From positions 62,001 to 126,000 of the forward strand of contig JADJYY010000005.1 of the NCBI GenBank assembly GCA_016719465.1: a DNA stretch of 64,000 bases, in the 5' to 3' direction. A program made the translations under genes and the position numbers. Below, one piece after another: positions 15,491-23,986 of the stretch (position 1 is the first letter of the stretch; every line of letters begins with the position of its first letter). Source of the DNA: Hydrogenophilales bacterium. Lineage in GTDB: Bacteria > Pseudomonadota > Gammaproteobacteria > Burkholderiales > Thiobacillaceae. Under the pieces are notes generated by a model that was given only the letters and a program-made list of their open reading frames with translations, was not told where the DNA came from and did no database searches.

Positions 15491-17353
15491 ATGAGAAAGA
15501 CTTGGATAGGGGCCCTGCTGGCCTTGAGTGGCGCGCTCTTGATCTATGGCTGCACCCAGCCGTCGGCCAAGATGGCCGATGCCACGGTGAAGGGGACGAT
15601 CGAGGACAGGGATGGGCACAAGGTGGCCAACGCCACCGTCTGGCTGATCCCCGCCGCCGATGTGGCGGCCATGGGCAAGACGCCCATCGAGATCAAGAAG
15701 GATGCCAAGAACGACGAGCCCCTGGAAGACAACCTGGCCGCCAACCGGGACCGCTACATGAAGGCCAAGAGCGGGGCCAACGGTGAATTCAGCGTCGCCG
15801 ACGTTCCCGGCGGCAAATATTTCCTTTACGTGGAACCCGCCGATGCCACCTACCTGCCCGGTGGCAGCAAGTCGCGCAAATCCTTGACCACCGCCGAACT
15901 GGCCGCGGTACCGGTGAAGATCCAGGTCTCCGGCAACGTGCCAGCCGGCGCCACCTATGTCGGCACCGGCAAGTGCCTGGACTGCCACGAGGAGCATGAA
16001 GCCTTCAAGGGCACCCTGCACCGCCTCGGCATCCAGGTCATCGGCAAACCCAGCAAATTGCAGGACTACTCCCGCTTCCCGGATTTCAACCTGGGCCTGA
16101 CCAAGCTCATGGCCGGCACCAAGTTCTGGTTCCACGGCTACGACAAAACCCGCGGCTTCGACAAATACCAGATCAGCGACAAGGAACCGGCCGACCCGGC
16201 CAGCGTGAGCTTCACCGCCACGTTCTTCAAGGATGCCGACGGCAAGCTCAAGTTCCGTACCGAGAATGCCAAGGATGCCGCCGACCCGGCGCGCGTCTAT
16301 CCGGTGGAACTGGCCTACGGCGGTGGCGTTTACAAGCAGCGTTACCTGTATCGCGTCGGCCCCAACCTGTTCCCCTTCGTGCAGTTCAATCAGAAGGGCG
16401 ATAACAGCTTCGGCGACCGCGGCCGCAAGCCCTGGCGCGACTACCACGCCGACTGGCTGTTCAATGAGGAGACTAAAAAACTGGCGAACCCGTCCCAGGC
16501 CAAATCCTTCGACAAGGAATGCGCGTCCTGCCACTACAACGGCTACACGCTGACCAAGACCGCGGCGGGTGATTATGTCGCCGGCTCGGCCAACGACCCG
16601 GATGGCGAGATGGACATCGACGGCGACGGCAAACCCAACGAGATCAACATGGGCTGCGAAACCTGCCACGGCCCCGGTTCGGCCCACGTAAAGGCGAAGA
16701 AGGGCTTCAAATCCGCCAGCATCGTCAGCCCCGACAAGCTTGCGGCGGAACGCGAATCGATGATCTGCGGCCAGTGCCACAGCCGGCCCCAGGGCAACCT
16801 GAAGAACGACCAGCCGGTCAACGCCGACAACAAGATGATGTTGCCCGGCACCAGCCGCAACACCTTCCTGAGCCAGTACACCACCCGGCCGGATGCGGAC
16901 CCCGTGAAGGACTACTGGGCGGACGGACTGCATTCCAAGTCCCACCACCAGCAGTACACCGACTTCATCAAGTCGTCCAAGCACCGCAACGGCAACCACC
17001 TGGTGGCCTGTTCCGACTGTCACAACCCCCATGGCAAGGCCAAGTTCGCGCACCAGATGAAGGCGGATGCCCACTCGCCCGCGGCCTGCACCACCTGCCA
17101 CACGAACCGTACCGACATGGGCAAGCACGTGATGGAGAAGACCAAGTGCAACGTGGCACCGGACAAGATCACTTGCTCCAATTGCCACGACACCAAGACC
17201 ATGCAGACCGGCGCCGGCATGGGCAAGGGCATGGATGGCAAGGACGGCAAGAACTACTGGATGAACGACATCACGTCCCACCTGTATGACGTGCCGCTGA
17301 AATCCAATATCGGCGTCAAGGGCGTGGAACCTGGCAAGGCCATGCCGATCCCG
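15491..17353 (+). CDS. multihaem c-type cytochrome lipoprotein-like, 3' end lost
   Basis: AGAGGAG precedes ATG 15491. The N-terminus MRKTWIGALLALSGALLIYGC looks like a signal peptide ending at a lipid-anchored Cys, with a non-ideal lipobox. Residues about 30-130 resemble a carboxypeptidase-regulatory beta domain. Seven CxxCH haem sites follow: CLDCH (162), CASCH (344), CETCH (389), CGQCH (426), CSDCH (507), CTTCH (533) and CSNCH (about 562). The family-like sequence stops after AMPIP at 17353. The frame then runs open, without haem motifs, into the antisense of the next gene. Related proteins usually have another CxxCH at the C-terminus, so the gene seems truncated or misjoined. Probable role: periplasmic or outer-membrane electron transfer. 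The partner is unknown. Confidence 0.85.
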
Positions 17354-17440
17354 TCGCTGGGGCGTTTTTCATTTTTGGCCGCATTGCTTGTATCTGATAA
17401 GGCGGTGCTGGCCCATTGCTTCGGCTTCACCGGGTCCGTC

Positions 17441-17475
17441 ATGACGATGCCCGCAAGAAGCGCGGACATCGTCAT
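17441..17475. repeat. strong 35-nt hairpin in the region after the cytochrome break
   Basis: ATGACGATG (17441-17449) pairs perfectly with CATCGTCAT (17467-17475). Inside, CCGC (17451-17454) pairs with GCGG (17462-17465) across a 7-nt loop, leaving one C-A mismatch. The stem totals 13 pairs. No gene is visible between 17354 and 17551, which holds only this hairpin and the following terminator. Confidence 0.6.
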
Positions 17476-17509
17476 CGCCGAGGGCGGGCAGCAGAGGTCT
17501 TTATTGCGT

Positions 17510-17530
17510 TGCCCGTATGCCGGGCATTTT
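17510..17530 (+). terminator. intrinsic terminator, plus strand, possibly bidirectional
   Basis: TGCCCG (17510-17515) pairs with CGGGCA (17521-17526) over a 5-nt loop and is followed by TTTT. It lies 22 nt from the stop of the converging GTPase gene. Confidence 0.55.
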
Positions 17531-17551
17531 CAATGCGGGCGCCGGTCCGGA

Positions 17552-19510
17552 TCAGGCCGCGAGCCGGGCCGGCTTGTGATCGACGGCGGCCAGGGCGTCG
17601 CGGATGCCCGAGGTGAGCGTATCGAGTTCGCCGACCTGGCGCATGACCTCGGCATGCATCTGGTCCAGTTCGCCGATCCGGTCGTCCAGGGTATCGGCGG
17701 CCTTGTGGATGCGCTTGACGCTTTCCAGGCGGCGGCGCAACTGCATCTGGTGTTCCCGGACCTGGCCTTCCATGGGGGACATGACCGCCTTCAGCCAGTT
17801 TTCCACATCCTTGTTCAGGATCTCGAAAACCTGCACCACCCGACTGGCCAGGGTCTCGAAGAAACGCGTGGTGAGGGTGTACTGCTCGGTGGTGAGGAAG
17901 GTGTAGAAGGTGTTGAACTGCTGGTCGTAGGCCTCCTCCAGGCGCTGCATTTCCTTGCGGTAGCGCAGCATGGAGAAGGGCGGGATGGCGATCAGGTTGA
18001 TGCCATGCTCCTGATTGAGCTTGCGGTACATGGCCTCCATCATCTTGTTGATTTCCTCGATCTGTCCGTTGGCGGCCTCGAGTCGCTCGTCCACGCCACT
18101 GAAGAAGCCGCTCATGGCATCCCGGATGCCCTTGGTGAAGCGGCTTTCCACCATGCCTTCCCGGGCCGCCTTGACCTCGTTGCGCAGCACGTCCATGCCG
18201 ATCTGGGAAAAGAGCTTGATGCTCTGCTGGGAATACACGGAGCGCAGGGCCTGGAATTGCTGCAGGCCGCGCTCGAAGGCGTCCTTGTCGCCGGAGATCC
18301 TGGACATGATGTGTTCCACCACGTCCTGGTTTTTTCCTTGCAGGCCCTTCAGTTCGCCGAGTTGTTCCTCGATGCCGCGCCGGCGGGCGTCCAGCAGGGC
18401 GACGCAGTTGTCCATGAGGTCGCCGAGTTCCGCTTCGGTCTGGTCGCGCACGATGGCCTGCTTGGAGGAAATCAGTTCCTCGGACAGGGCCGTTTCCAGG
18501 GCGGCCAGACGGCTGCGCTCGAGCAATGCCTGGTCGCCGTTGATCTTGGCCAACAGGCCTTTCTGGGCGGAAACCGGGTAGATCTGCTCGGGCTCGACGC
18601 CGAGCAATTCGGCGCAGGAGCGGACCTGGCCCTGCAATTCGGCCTGGATCTGGGCCTCGGTCTTGAGTTCGTCCCACAGCCCGTCGATCTTGTTCAGGGC
18701 CACCAGGCGGCCCCGGTTGTTGCCCCGGGAGTAGATGTGGTTGCGCCAGACGTCGATGTCGGACTTGGTCACGCCGGTATCGGCGGACAGCACGAACAGC
18801 ACGGCATGGGCGTTGGGCAACAGGTTGAAGGTCAGTTCCGGTTCCACGCCGATGGCATTGAGGCCCGGCGTGTCGTAGACCACCAGGCCCTTTTCCAGGA
18901 ACGGGTGGGGGAAATTGATGATGGCGTGGCGCCAGGCGGGAATGCTGACCGTGCCATCCTCGTTCACGCCGAGGCCGGATTCCGGGTCGTTCGGGTTGTA
19001 GAGGCCGAAGCGGCTGGCTTCTTCCACGGGCACGGACTTGACCCGGCAGACTTCCTGCATGGCCTGGGCCACGCTGTCCGGCGAGGCGGCGTCCATGGCG
19101 ACCTGGTTCCATTCGTCCGGGTAGGTCTTGTATTCCGAGATGGTGGCGTTGGTGCCGCGGGTCTCGATGGGCAGCAACTGGATCATCGGCGGCTTGGCGG
19201 GGTCGTACAGTAGTTCCGTCGGGCACATGGTGGTGCGGCCGGCGGTGGAGGGCAGCAGGCGCTGCTTCAGGTCGGACAGGAAGATGGCGTTGATGAGTTC
19301 GGACTTGCCGCGGGAGAACTCGGCGATGAACGCCACGTGGAGCTTGTCCTCGGCCAGGCGGTCGACCAGTTGCTGGAGGCGCAGGTCCCGTTGCGAATCG
19401 TTGAGGTTCTCGCGGCCCAGCCATTGGCGGTAGGCCACGATGCGGCGGGACAACTCCTGTCGCCACTGGCTGTAGGCCTCGAAGTCGTTGACGAACGAAG
19501 CGGTGGTCAT
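17552..19510 (-). CDS. dynamin-like GTPase family protein
   Basis: A 652-aa large GTPase. ATG 19510 (MTTASFVNDFEAY) is chosen over an upstream in-frame start because GGAGGAAG lies 7 nt before it. The GTPase part has the P-loop AEFSRGKSELINA, a switch region with TTMCPTELLY, G3 DTPGL and G4 NKID. The C-terminal 350 residues are mostly long helices with coiled-coil character, and there is no obvious membrane segment. Bacterial dynamin-like proteins act on membranes, and this subtype is widespread in betaproteobacteria, but its role here is not evident. It lies about 100 nt downstream of mutM on the same strand. Confidence 0.88.
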   Translation of the reverse strand: MTTASFVNDFEAYSQWRQELSRRIVAYRQWLGRENLNDSQRDLRLQQLVDRLAEDKLHVAFIAEFSRGKSELINAIFLSDLKQRLLPSTAGRTTMCPTELLYDPAKPPMIQLLPIETRGTNATISEYKTYPDEWNQVAMDAASPDSVAQAMQEVCRVKSVPVEEASRFGLYNPNDPESGLGVNEDGTVSIPAWRHAIINFPHPFLEKGLVVYDTPGLNAIGVEPELTFNLLPNAHAVLFVLSADTGVTKSDIDVWRNHIYSRGNNRGRLVALNKIDGLWDELKTEAQIQAELQGQVRSCAELLGVEPEQIYPVSAQKGLLAKINGDQALLERSRLAALETALSEELISSKQAIVRDQTEAELGDLMDNCVALLDARRRGIEEQLGELKGLQGKNQDVVEHIMSRISGDKDAFERGLQQFQALRSVYSQQSIKLFSQIGMDVLRNEVKAAREGMVESRFTKGIRDAMSGFFSGVDERLEAANGQIEEINKMMEAMYRKLNQEHGINLIAIPPFSMLRYRKEMQRLEEAYDQQFNTFYTFLTTEQYTLTTRFFETLASRVVQVFEILNKDVENWLKAVMSPMEGQVREHQMQLRRRLESVKRIHKAADTLDDRIGELDQMHAEVMRQVGELDTLTSGIRDALAAVDHKPARLAA

Positions 19511-19610
19511 CTGTCTTCCTCCAGCGGATGCCATGTCCGGTGTGATTTTGTTGGCGGCAATGTAGCACAAATGAAGCGTGCCCCCAGTGTCCGCAAGGGA
19601 TTTCGGCCGA

Positions 19611-20426
19611 TCACGCCTTCTGGCAGTTCGGGCAGTAGAAGCTGGAGCGCGCGTTCTGCCGGATCTGGCGGATCACGCTTCCACACTGGCGGCAGTTCTC
19701 TCCCGCGCGGCCATAGACGAAATAGGTTTGCTGGAAGTAGCCCGGGTTGCCACGGGCGTCGACGAAATCCCGCAGGCTGCTGCCGCCGGCGGCTATGGCG
19801 CGCGTCAGGGTGTCCCTGATCGCGACGGCGAGCCTGGCGCAACGGGGGCGGGACAGCTTGCCGGCGGCGAGGCGGGGCGAGATGCCGGCATGGAACAGGG
19901 CCTCGTTGGCATAGATGTTGCCCACCCCCGCCAGTCGCCGGGCATCCATGAGCAAGGCCTTGATGCTCGTGGACCGGCCCCGGCACAGGGCGCGCAGTCG
20001 CTCGCCGTCGAATTCGGCGGCGAGGGGTTCCACGCCGAGATGGGCGAGCAGGGGATGGCGCTCGGGGTTGTCGCTCCAGACGAAGGCGCCGAATCGGCGC
20101 GGGTCGCGATAACGCAGGATGCGGCCGTTTTCCAGCAACAGATCGAGGTGGTCGTGCTTTCCGGGCGGGGTGGTCGCCATCTCCAGCCGCAGGCTGCCCG
20201 ACATGCCCAGGTGGCAGATCAGGCAGCCCGAGTCGAGCCGCAGCAGCAGGTATTTGCCGCGCCGATCCAGGCATTCCACGCGCCGATCGCGCAACAGCAT
20301 GTCCAGGTCGGCGGCGACGGGCCAGCGCAGGCGCGGCTCCCTGATCCGGGCGCCGAGCAGGCGACGCCCTTCCAGATAAGGGGCCAGCCCCCGACGCACG
20401 GTTTCCACTTCGGGCAATTCAGGCAT
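19611..20426 (-). CDS. mutM: formamidopyrimidine-DNA glycosylase MutM (Fpg)
   Basis: MutM excises 8-oxoguanine and formamidopyrimidines and cleaves the abasic site. The 271-aa product begins MPELPEVET, giving the catalytic Pro2 and Glu3 after Met removal. The conserved Lys lies in DRRGKYLLL, the H2TH region contains GVGNIYANEALF, and the C-terminal zinc finger has Cys pairs in CRQCGS and CPNC with the Arg of RSSFYC. Length and motifs are complete. It diverges from the TPR lipoprotein gene. Confidence 0.97.
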   Translation of the reverse strand: MPELPEVETVRRGLAPYLEGRRLLGARIREPRLRWPVAADLDMLLRDRRVECLDRRGKYLLLRLDSGCLICHLGMSGSLRLEMATTPPGKHDHLDLLLENGRILRYRDPRRFGAFVWSDNPERHPLLAHLGVEPLAAEFDGERLRALCRGRSTSIKALLMDARRLAGVGNIYANEALFHAGISPRLAAGKLSRPRCARLAVAIRDTLTRAIAAGGSSLRDFVDARGNPGYFQQTYFVYGRAGENCRQCGSVIRQIRQNARSSFYCPNCQKA

Positions 20427-20572
20427 GGGATCGGGTCGGCCTTGGCGAGGGCATGGCGGGAGCGGGGCAACTTATCGGAAGCGCGGCGGTCAAGAATGCC
20501 AAAATCTTTCCAAACAGCCGGAAGTTTGACAGGCTGCTAGCATAATGCCCTGACTTCGATTGGATTTTTACC

Positions 20573-22264
20573 ATGAAAGCCAAGCTTTTCAGCTACGCGC
20601 TGCTTGCCGTCTCCGTATCCGCCTGCGCCCAGTCGCCGGTACTGGAGCACTCCGTGGTGCCCGCCCCGGAGCCCGAGGGCCAGGGGCTGACGGCCCATGT
20701 TCTGTACCAGTTCCTGCTGGGGGAGATCGCCAGCCAGCGCGGCGAACTGCAGCTTTCCGCCGAGGCCTATGCCGACCTGGCGACGCGCACCCGCGACGCG
20801 CGGGTGGCCCGGCGCGCCACGGAAGTCGCCCTGTATGCCCGGCAAACCCAGCTGGCGCTGAAGAATGCCCGGCTCTGGCGGGAACTGGAACCCGGTTCTC
20901 CCAAGGCGATGCAGACCCTGGCCTCCCTGCTGGTAGGCAGCGGGCGCCTGGGCGAGGCCAAGCCCCATCTCCATGCCTGGATCAAGACCGGCAAGGAGGG
21001 GGAGGTGTTCATGCAGTTGCATGGGCTGCTCGCCAAACAGAAGGATCGGCAGGCCGTGCTCGATCTGGTCACCGACCTGGCCGCGTCTTACCCGGGCATG
21101 CCGGAAGCCCGCTTCGCGGTTGGCCAGGCGGCCTGGCAGGCGGGACAGGGAAAGAAGGCCCTGGCCGCCCTGGACGAGGCCCTGCGCCTCAAGCCGGACT
21201 GGGAGTCCACGGCCCTGTTCAAGGCCCAGGTGCTGCAACGGGTGGATGGGGACGCCGCCCTGGAGTCCTTCCTCAAGGACTATCTGGCGGCCCATCCCGC
21301 GGCCCGGGAAGTCCGGCTGGCCTACGCCAGGCAGCTTGCCCGCGTCGGCAAGTTCACCGAGTCGCGGGCCCAGTTCGAGTTCATGACCCGGGAAAACCCG
21401 GACAACCCGGAAGCCCATTTCGCCGTGGGTCTGGTGGCTTTGCAGACCAACGACCTGGACAGCGCCAAGGCGAGCTTCCTCAAGGCCCTGGATCTGGGTC
21501 ATCCGGATGAGGGCCAGGTGCGGTTTTATCTGGGACAGTTGGCCGAGGCGCGGAATCTGCCCGAGGAAGCCCTGACCTGGTACCAGTCCGTGAGCAAGGG
21601 GCGGCAGCAGTTCGATGCCCAGTTGCGCGCGGCGGTGGTGATGAACAAGCTGGGCCGGCTCGCGGAAGCCAGGGCCTGGCTGGCCGCGCTGGCGCCATCC
21701 AGCGATTCCGAGCGGATCCAGCTGGCCCAGACCGAGGCCCAGTTGCTGCGGGAGGCGAAAAACTTCGACGGGGTGTTCGGCGTGTTGTCCACGGCCCTGG
21801 AGAAAATGCCCGATGCGCCCGAATTGCTCTATGACCGGGCCATGGCGGCCGAGAAGATCAATCGCCTGGATGTGCTGGAAAAGGATCTGCGTCGGCTCAT
21901 CCAGCTCAAGCCGGACCATGCCCACGCCTACAATGCCCTGGGCTATACCCTGGCGGACCGGACGACCCGCATCAAGGAGGCCATCGAGTTGCTGGAGCAG
22001 GCCCTCAAGCTGGAACCGGAGGATCCCTTCATCCTGGACAGCATGGGTTGGGCGATGTTCAAGGCCAGGCGTTACGCCGAGGCGGTCGATTATCTGCGCC
22101 GCGCCTTCGGGGTCCGGCCCGATCCGGAAATCGCCGCCCATTTCGGCGAGGCGCTCTGGATGAAGGGTGACAAGGAGGAGGCCCGGCGGGTATGGCGCAA
22201 CGGTCTCCAGCTTCACCCGGACAACGAGAGCCTGCGCGAAGTCGCCTCGCGCCTGATGCCCTGA
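20573..22264 (+). CDS. TPR-repeat lipoprotein
   Basis: A 563-aa protein beginning MKAKLFSYALLAVSVSACAQ, a lipoprotein signal with lipobox VSAC. The rest is tandem tetratricopeptide repeats. The most typical is near the C-terminus (AYNALGYTLADRTTRIKEAI, ALKLEPEDPFILDSMGWAMF, EALWMKGDKEEARRVW). Genes of this type regularly precede lolB in betaproteobacteria. Here its stop overlaps the lolB start (TGATG). A scaffold role at the inner face of the outer membrane is plausible, with no specific partner shown. Confidence 0.9.
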   Translation: MKAKLFSYALLAVSVSACAQSPVLEHSVVPAPEPEGQGLTAHVLYQFLLGEIASQRGELQLSAEAYADLATRTRDARVARRATEVALYARQTQLALKNARLWRELEPGSPKAMQTLASLLVGSGRLGEAKPHLHAWIKTGKEGEVFMQLHGLLAKQKDRQAVLDLVTDLAASYPGMPEARFAVGQAAWQAGQGKKALAALDEALRLKPDWESTALFKAQVLQRVDGDAALESFLKDYLAAHPAAREVRLAYARQLARVGKFTESRAQFEFMTRENPDNPEAHFAVGLVALQTNDLDSAKASFLKALDLGHPDEGQVRFYLGQLAEARNLPEEALTWYQSVSKGRQQFDAQLRAAVVMNKLGRLAEARAWLAALAPSSDSERIQLAQTEAQLLREAKNFDGVFGVLSTALEKMPDAPELLYDRAMAAEKINRLDVLEKDLRRLIQLKPDHAHAYNALGYTLADRTTRIKEAIELLEQALKLEPEDPFILDSMGWAMFKARRYAEAVDYLRRAFGVRPDPEIAAHFGEALWMKGDKEEARRVWRNGLQLHPDNESLREVASRLMP

Positions 22265-22854
22265 TGGGCGTCCCCCGGCGCGGCCTCGTCGCCGCGCTGT
22301 TCCTTCTGCTGGCCGGTTGCGCCCAGTCGCCGGGCTTCCGGGCGCCGTCGCCGCCGGCCGTACTCTCCCTGTCGCCCGCCCCCGCCGCCTTTCGCCTGGA
22401 GGGGCGGGTGTCCGTGCGCGCCGGCGAGGAATCCTTCTCCGGCGGGATGGCCTGGCGTCGGGGCGCCGCCGGCGATGAAATCCTGTTGAGCACCCCCCTG
22501 GGTCAGGGGGTCGCGGAATTGCGGAGTGACAAGGAAGGGGTGTCGCTGACCGACGCCAAGGGACGATCCCATCGCGCCGCCGACGCCGATAGCCTGGTGC
22601 GCCAGGCCCTGGGCCTGGAATTGCCCTTGCGGGGCCTGGCCTGGTGGGTGGTGGGCCATCCCCGGCCGGATGCCCCCTATCGCGCCGAGGCGGACCAGGC
22701 GGGGCGGATGGCGGTGCTGGAACAGGATGACTGGCGCATCGATTTCAGCCGTTACGAGCCCCGCGACGGCCATGTGCTGCCGGGCAAGCTGGTGGCCCGG
22801 CGTGGCGATGATCTGGACGTGCGCCTGGTGGTGGACGCCTGGGAGTTGCCATGA
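22264..22854 (+). CDS. lolB: outer-membrane lipoprotein receptor LolB
   Basis: LolB accepts lipoproteins from the periplasmic carrier LolA and inserts them into the outer membrane. The 196-aa product has a lipobox (LLLAGC), then the family features FRLEGRVSVRAGEESFSG, LLSTPLGQGVAEL and, near the C-terminus, LPGKLVARRGDDLDVRLVVD. It is translationally coupled to the TPR gene upstream, and its stop overlaps the ispE start (ATGA). Confidence 0.92.
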   Translation: MGVPRRGLVAALFLLLAGCAQSPGFRAPSPPAVLSLSPAPAAFRLEGRVSVRAGEESFSGGMAWRRGAAGDEILLSTPLGQGVAELRSDKEGVSLTDAKGRSHRAADADSLVRQALGLELPLRGLAWWVVGHPRPDAPYRAEADQAGRMAVLEQDDWRIDFSRYEPRDGHVLPGKLVARRGDDLDVRLVVDAWELP

Positions 22855-23756
22855 CCCCGGATCCCTCATCGGCTGGCCCTGACGGCCCGGGCGCGAGTTC
22901 CGGGGAACGACGCGGAATGATGGCCATGCCCGAGTATCCGGCGCCAGCCAAGCTCAACCTGTTCCTGCATGTGGTGGGACGCCGGCCGGATGGCTACCAC
23001 CTGCTGCAGACCCTGTTCCGCTTCCTCGATCACGGCGACAGCGTGGCAATCGATGTCCGGCCGGACGGCGCCATCCGCCTGTTGTCGCCCTTGCCCGGCG
23101 TGCCGCCGGAACAGGACTTGTGCTGGCGCGCCGCCCGGCTGTTGCAGGCCCACGCGGGCTGCCGCCTGGGGGCGGACATCCGCCTGGTCAAGCGCCTGCC
23201 CCTGGGCGGGGGGCTCGGCGGCGGCAGTTCCGACGCGGCCACCGTGTTGCTGGCGCTCAACCGCCTGTGGCGACTGCATCTGCCGCGCGCCGAGTTGCGG
23301 GCGCTGGGCCTGAGCCTGGGCGCGGATGTGCCCGTGTTCGTGTTCGGTCGCAGCGCCTTCGCCGAGGGGGTGGGGGAGGTCCTCACCGCCTGGACGCCGG
23401 CGCCGGCCAGCTATGTGGTTCTGACGCCATCGGTCCATGTCTCCACCCCGGCCATCTTCGCCCATCCGGGATTGACACGAAATACGCCCTCCGTCACAAT
23501 CGCGGCCCTCTTTGATGGCTTCGGGCACAATGATTTGCAGCCCGTCGCCCGCGCGCTGAATCCCGAGGTGGCCGAGGTTCTCGATTGGCTGGAAACACGG
23601 GGTGACGCGCGCATGACCGGTTCGGGCGCCTGCGTGTTCGCGGCTTACCCGGATCGCGCCGCGGCGGAAGTCGTGTTCGCGGCGCGGCCCGGTCACATGC
23701 ACGGTTTCGTCGCCGACGGCGTCGATCTGCACCCCTTGCGCGGGTTCGCCGATTGA
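22851..23756 (+). CDS. ispE: 4-diphosphocytidyl-2-C-methyl-D-erythritol kinase IspE
   Basis: IspE phosphorylates CDP-methylerythritol in the MEP isoprenoid pathway. The GHMP-kinase fold shows PAPAKLNLFLHVVGRRPDGY at the start, the ATP loop LPLGGGLGGGSSDAATVL and the C-terminal motif ARMTGSGACVFA. ATG 22851 overlaps lolB by 4 nt and gives 301 aa, but a second start at 22917 (MMAMPEYPAPAK) would remove a disordered 22-residue extension and may be the true one. The lolB-ispE-tRNA-Gln-prs order is typical of betaproteobacteria. Confidence 0.95.
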   Translation: MTPDPSSAGPDGPGASSGERRGMMAMPEYPAPAKLNLFLHVVGRRPDGYHLLQTLFRFLDHGDSVAIDVRPDGAIRLLSPLPGVPPEQDLCWRAARLLQAHAGCRLGADIRLVKRLPLGGGLGGGSSDAATVLLALNRLWRLHLPRAELRALGLSLGADVPVFVFGRSAFAEGVGEVLTAWTPAPASYVVLTPSVHVSTPAIFAHPGLTRNTPSVTIAALFDGFGHNDLQPVARALNPEVAEVLDWLETRGDARMTGSGACVFAAYPDRAAAEVVFAARPGHMHGFVADGVDLHPLRGFAD

Positions 23757-23774
23757 GGCTGGTTGGACGGATAG

Positions 23775-23849
23775 TGGGGAGTCGCCAAGTGGTAAGGCAC
23801 CGGATTTTGATTCCGGCATTCGTAGGTTCGATCCCTACCTCCCCAGCCA
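23775..23849 (+). tRNA. tRNA-Gln (anticodon TTG)
   Basis: The acceptor arms TGGGGAG (23775-23781) and CTCCCCA (23839-23845) pair fully. The discriminator is G and CCA is encoded. The anticodon loop reads TTTTGAT with TTG, which decodes CAA. The T arm GTAGG-TTCGATC-CCTAC is normal. It lies 18 nt after ispE. Confidence 0.97.
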
Positions 23850-23882
23850 GATAGGTTCCCGCCTGGGCAAGGCGGGCGGTGG

Positions 23883-23910
23883 GCGTGCAGCGCAGGCTGC
23901 ACGCTTTTTT
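23883..23910 (+). terminator. intrinsic terminator between tRNA-Gln and prs
   Basis: GCGTGCAGC (23883-23891) pairs perfectly with GCTGCACGC (23896-23904) over a 4-nt loop, followed by six T. It separates tRNA-Gln transcription from prs. Confidence 0.93.
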
Positions 23911-23948
23911 GTTTTGGTTGGCTTTTTCAGGCGCAGTGACTCGCGAGT

Positions 23949-23986
23949 GGCAGGGGTCGAGAATGGCGGCAGGGGTCGAGAATGGC
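23949..23986 (+). repeat. 19-bp tandem duplication covering the prs ribosome-binding site and start
   Basis: A 19-bp unit (first copy 23949-23967, second 23968-23986) is repeated exactly twice. Each copy carries AGGGG and an ATG. The second ATG (23982) begins prs. The first (23963) opens a 9-codon frame that ends at TGA 23990-23992, overlapping the prs start out of frame. Confidence 0.9.

Noticed and set aside
17354..19213. Continuation of the cytochrome frame as a 1240-residue protein
   Set aside because: Beyond 17353 there is no haem motif or family similarity, and most of it is the complement of the well-supported dynamin-like GTPase. High GC keeps the antisense frame open.
20525..20546. 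TTGACA followed by CATAAT upstream of the TPR lipoprotein gene as a promoter
   Set aside because: The two hexamers are only 10 nt apart, too close for sigma-70. Either may belong to another promoter but no matching partner is clear.
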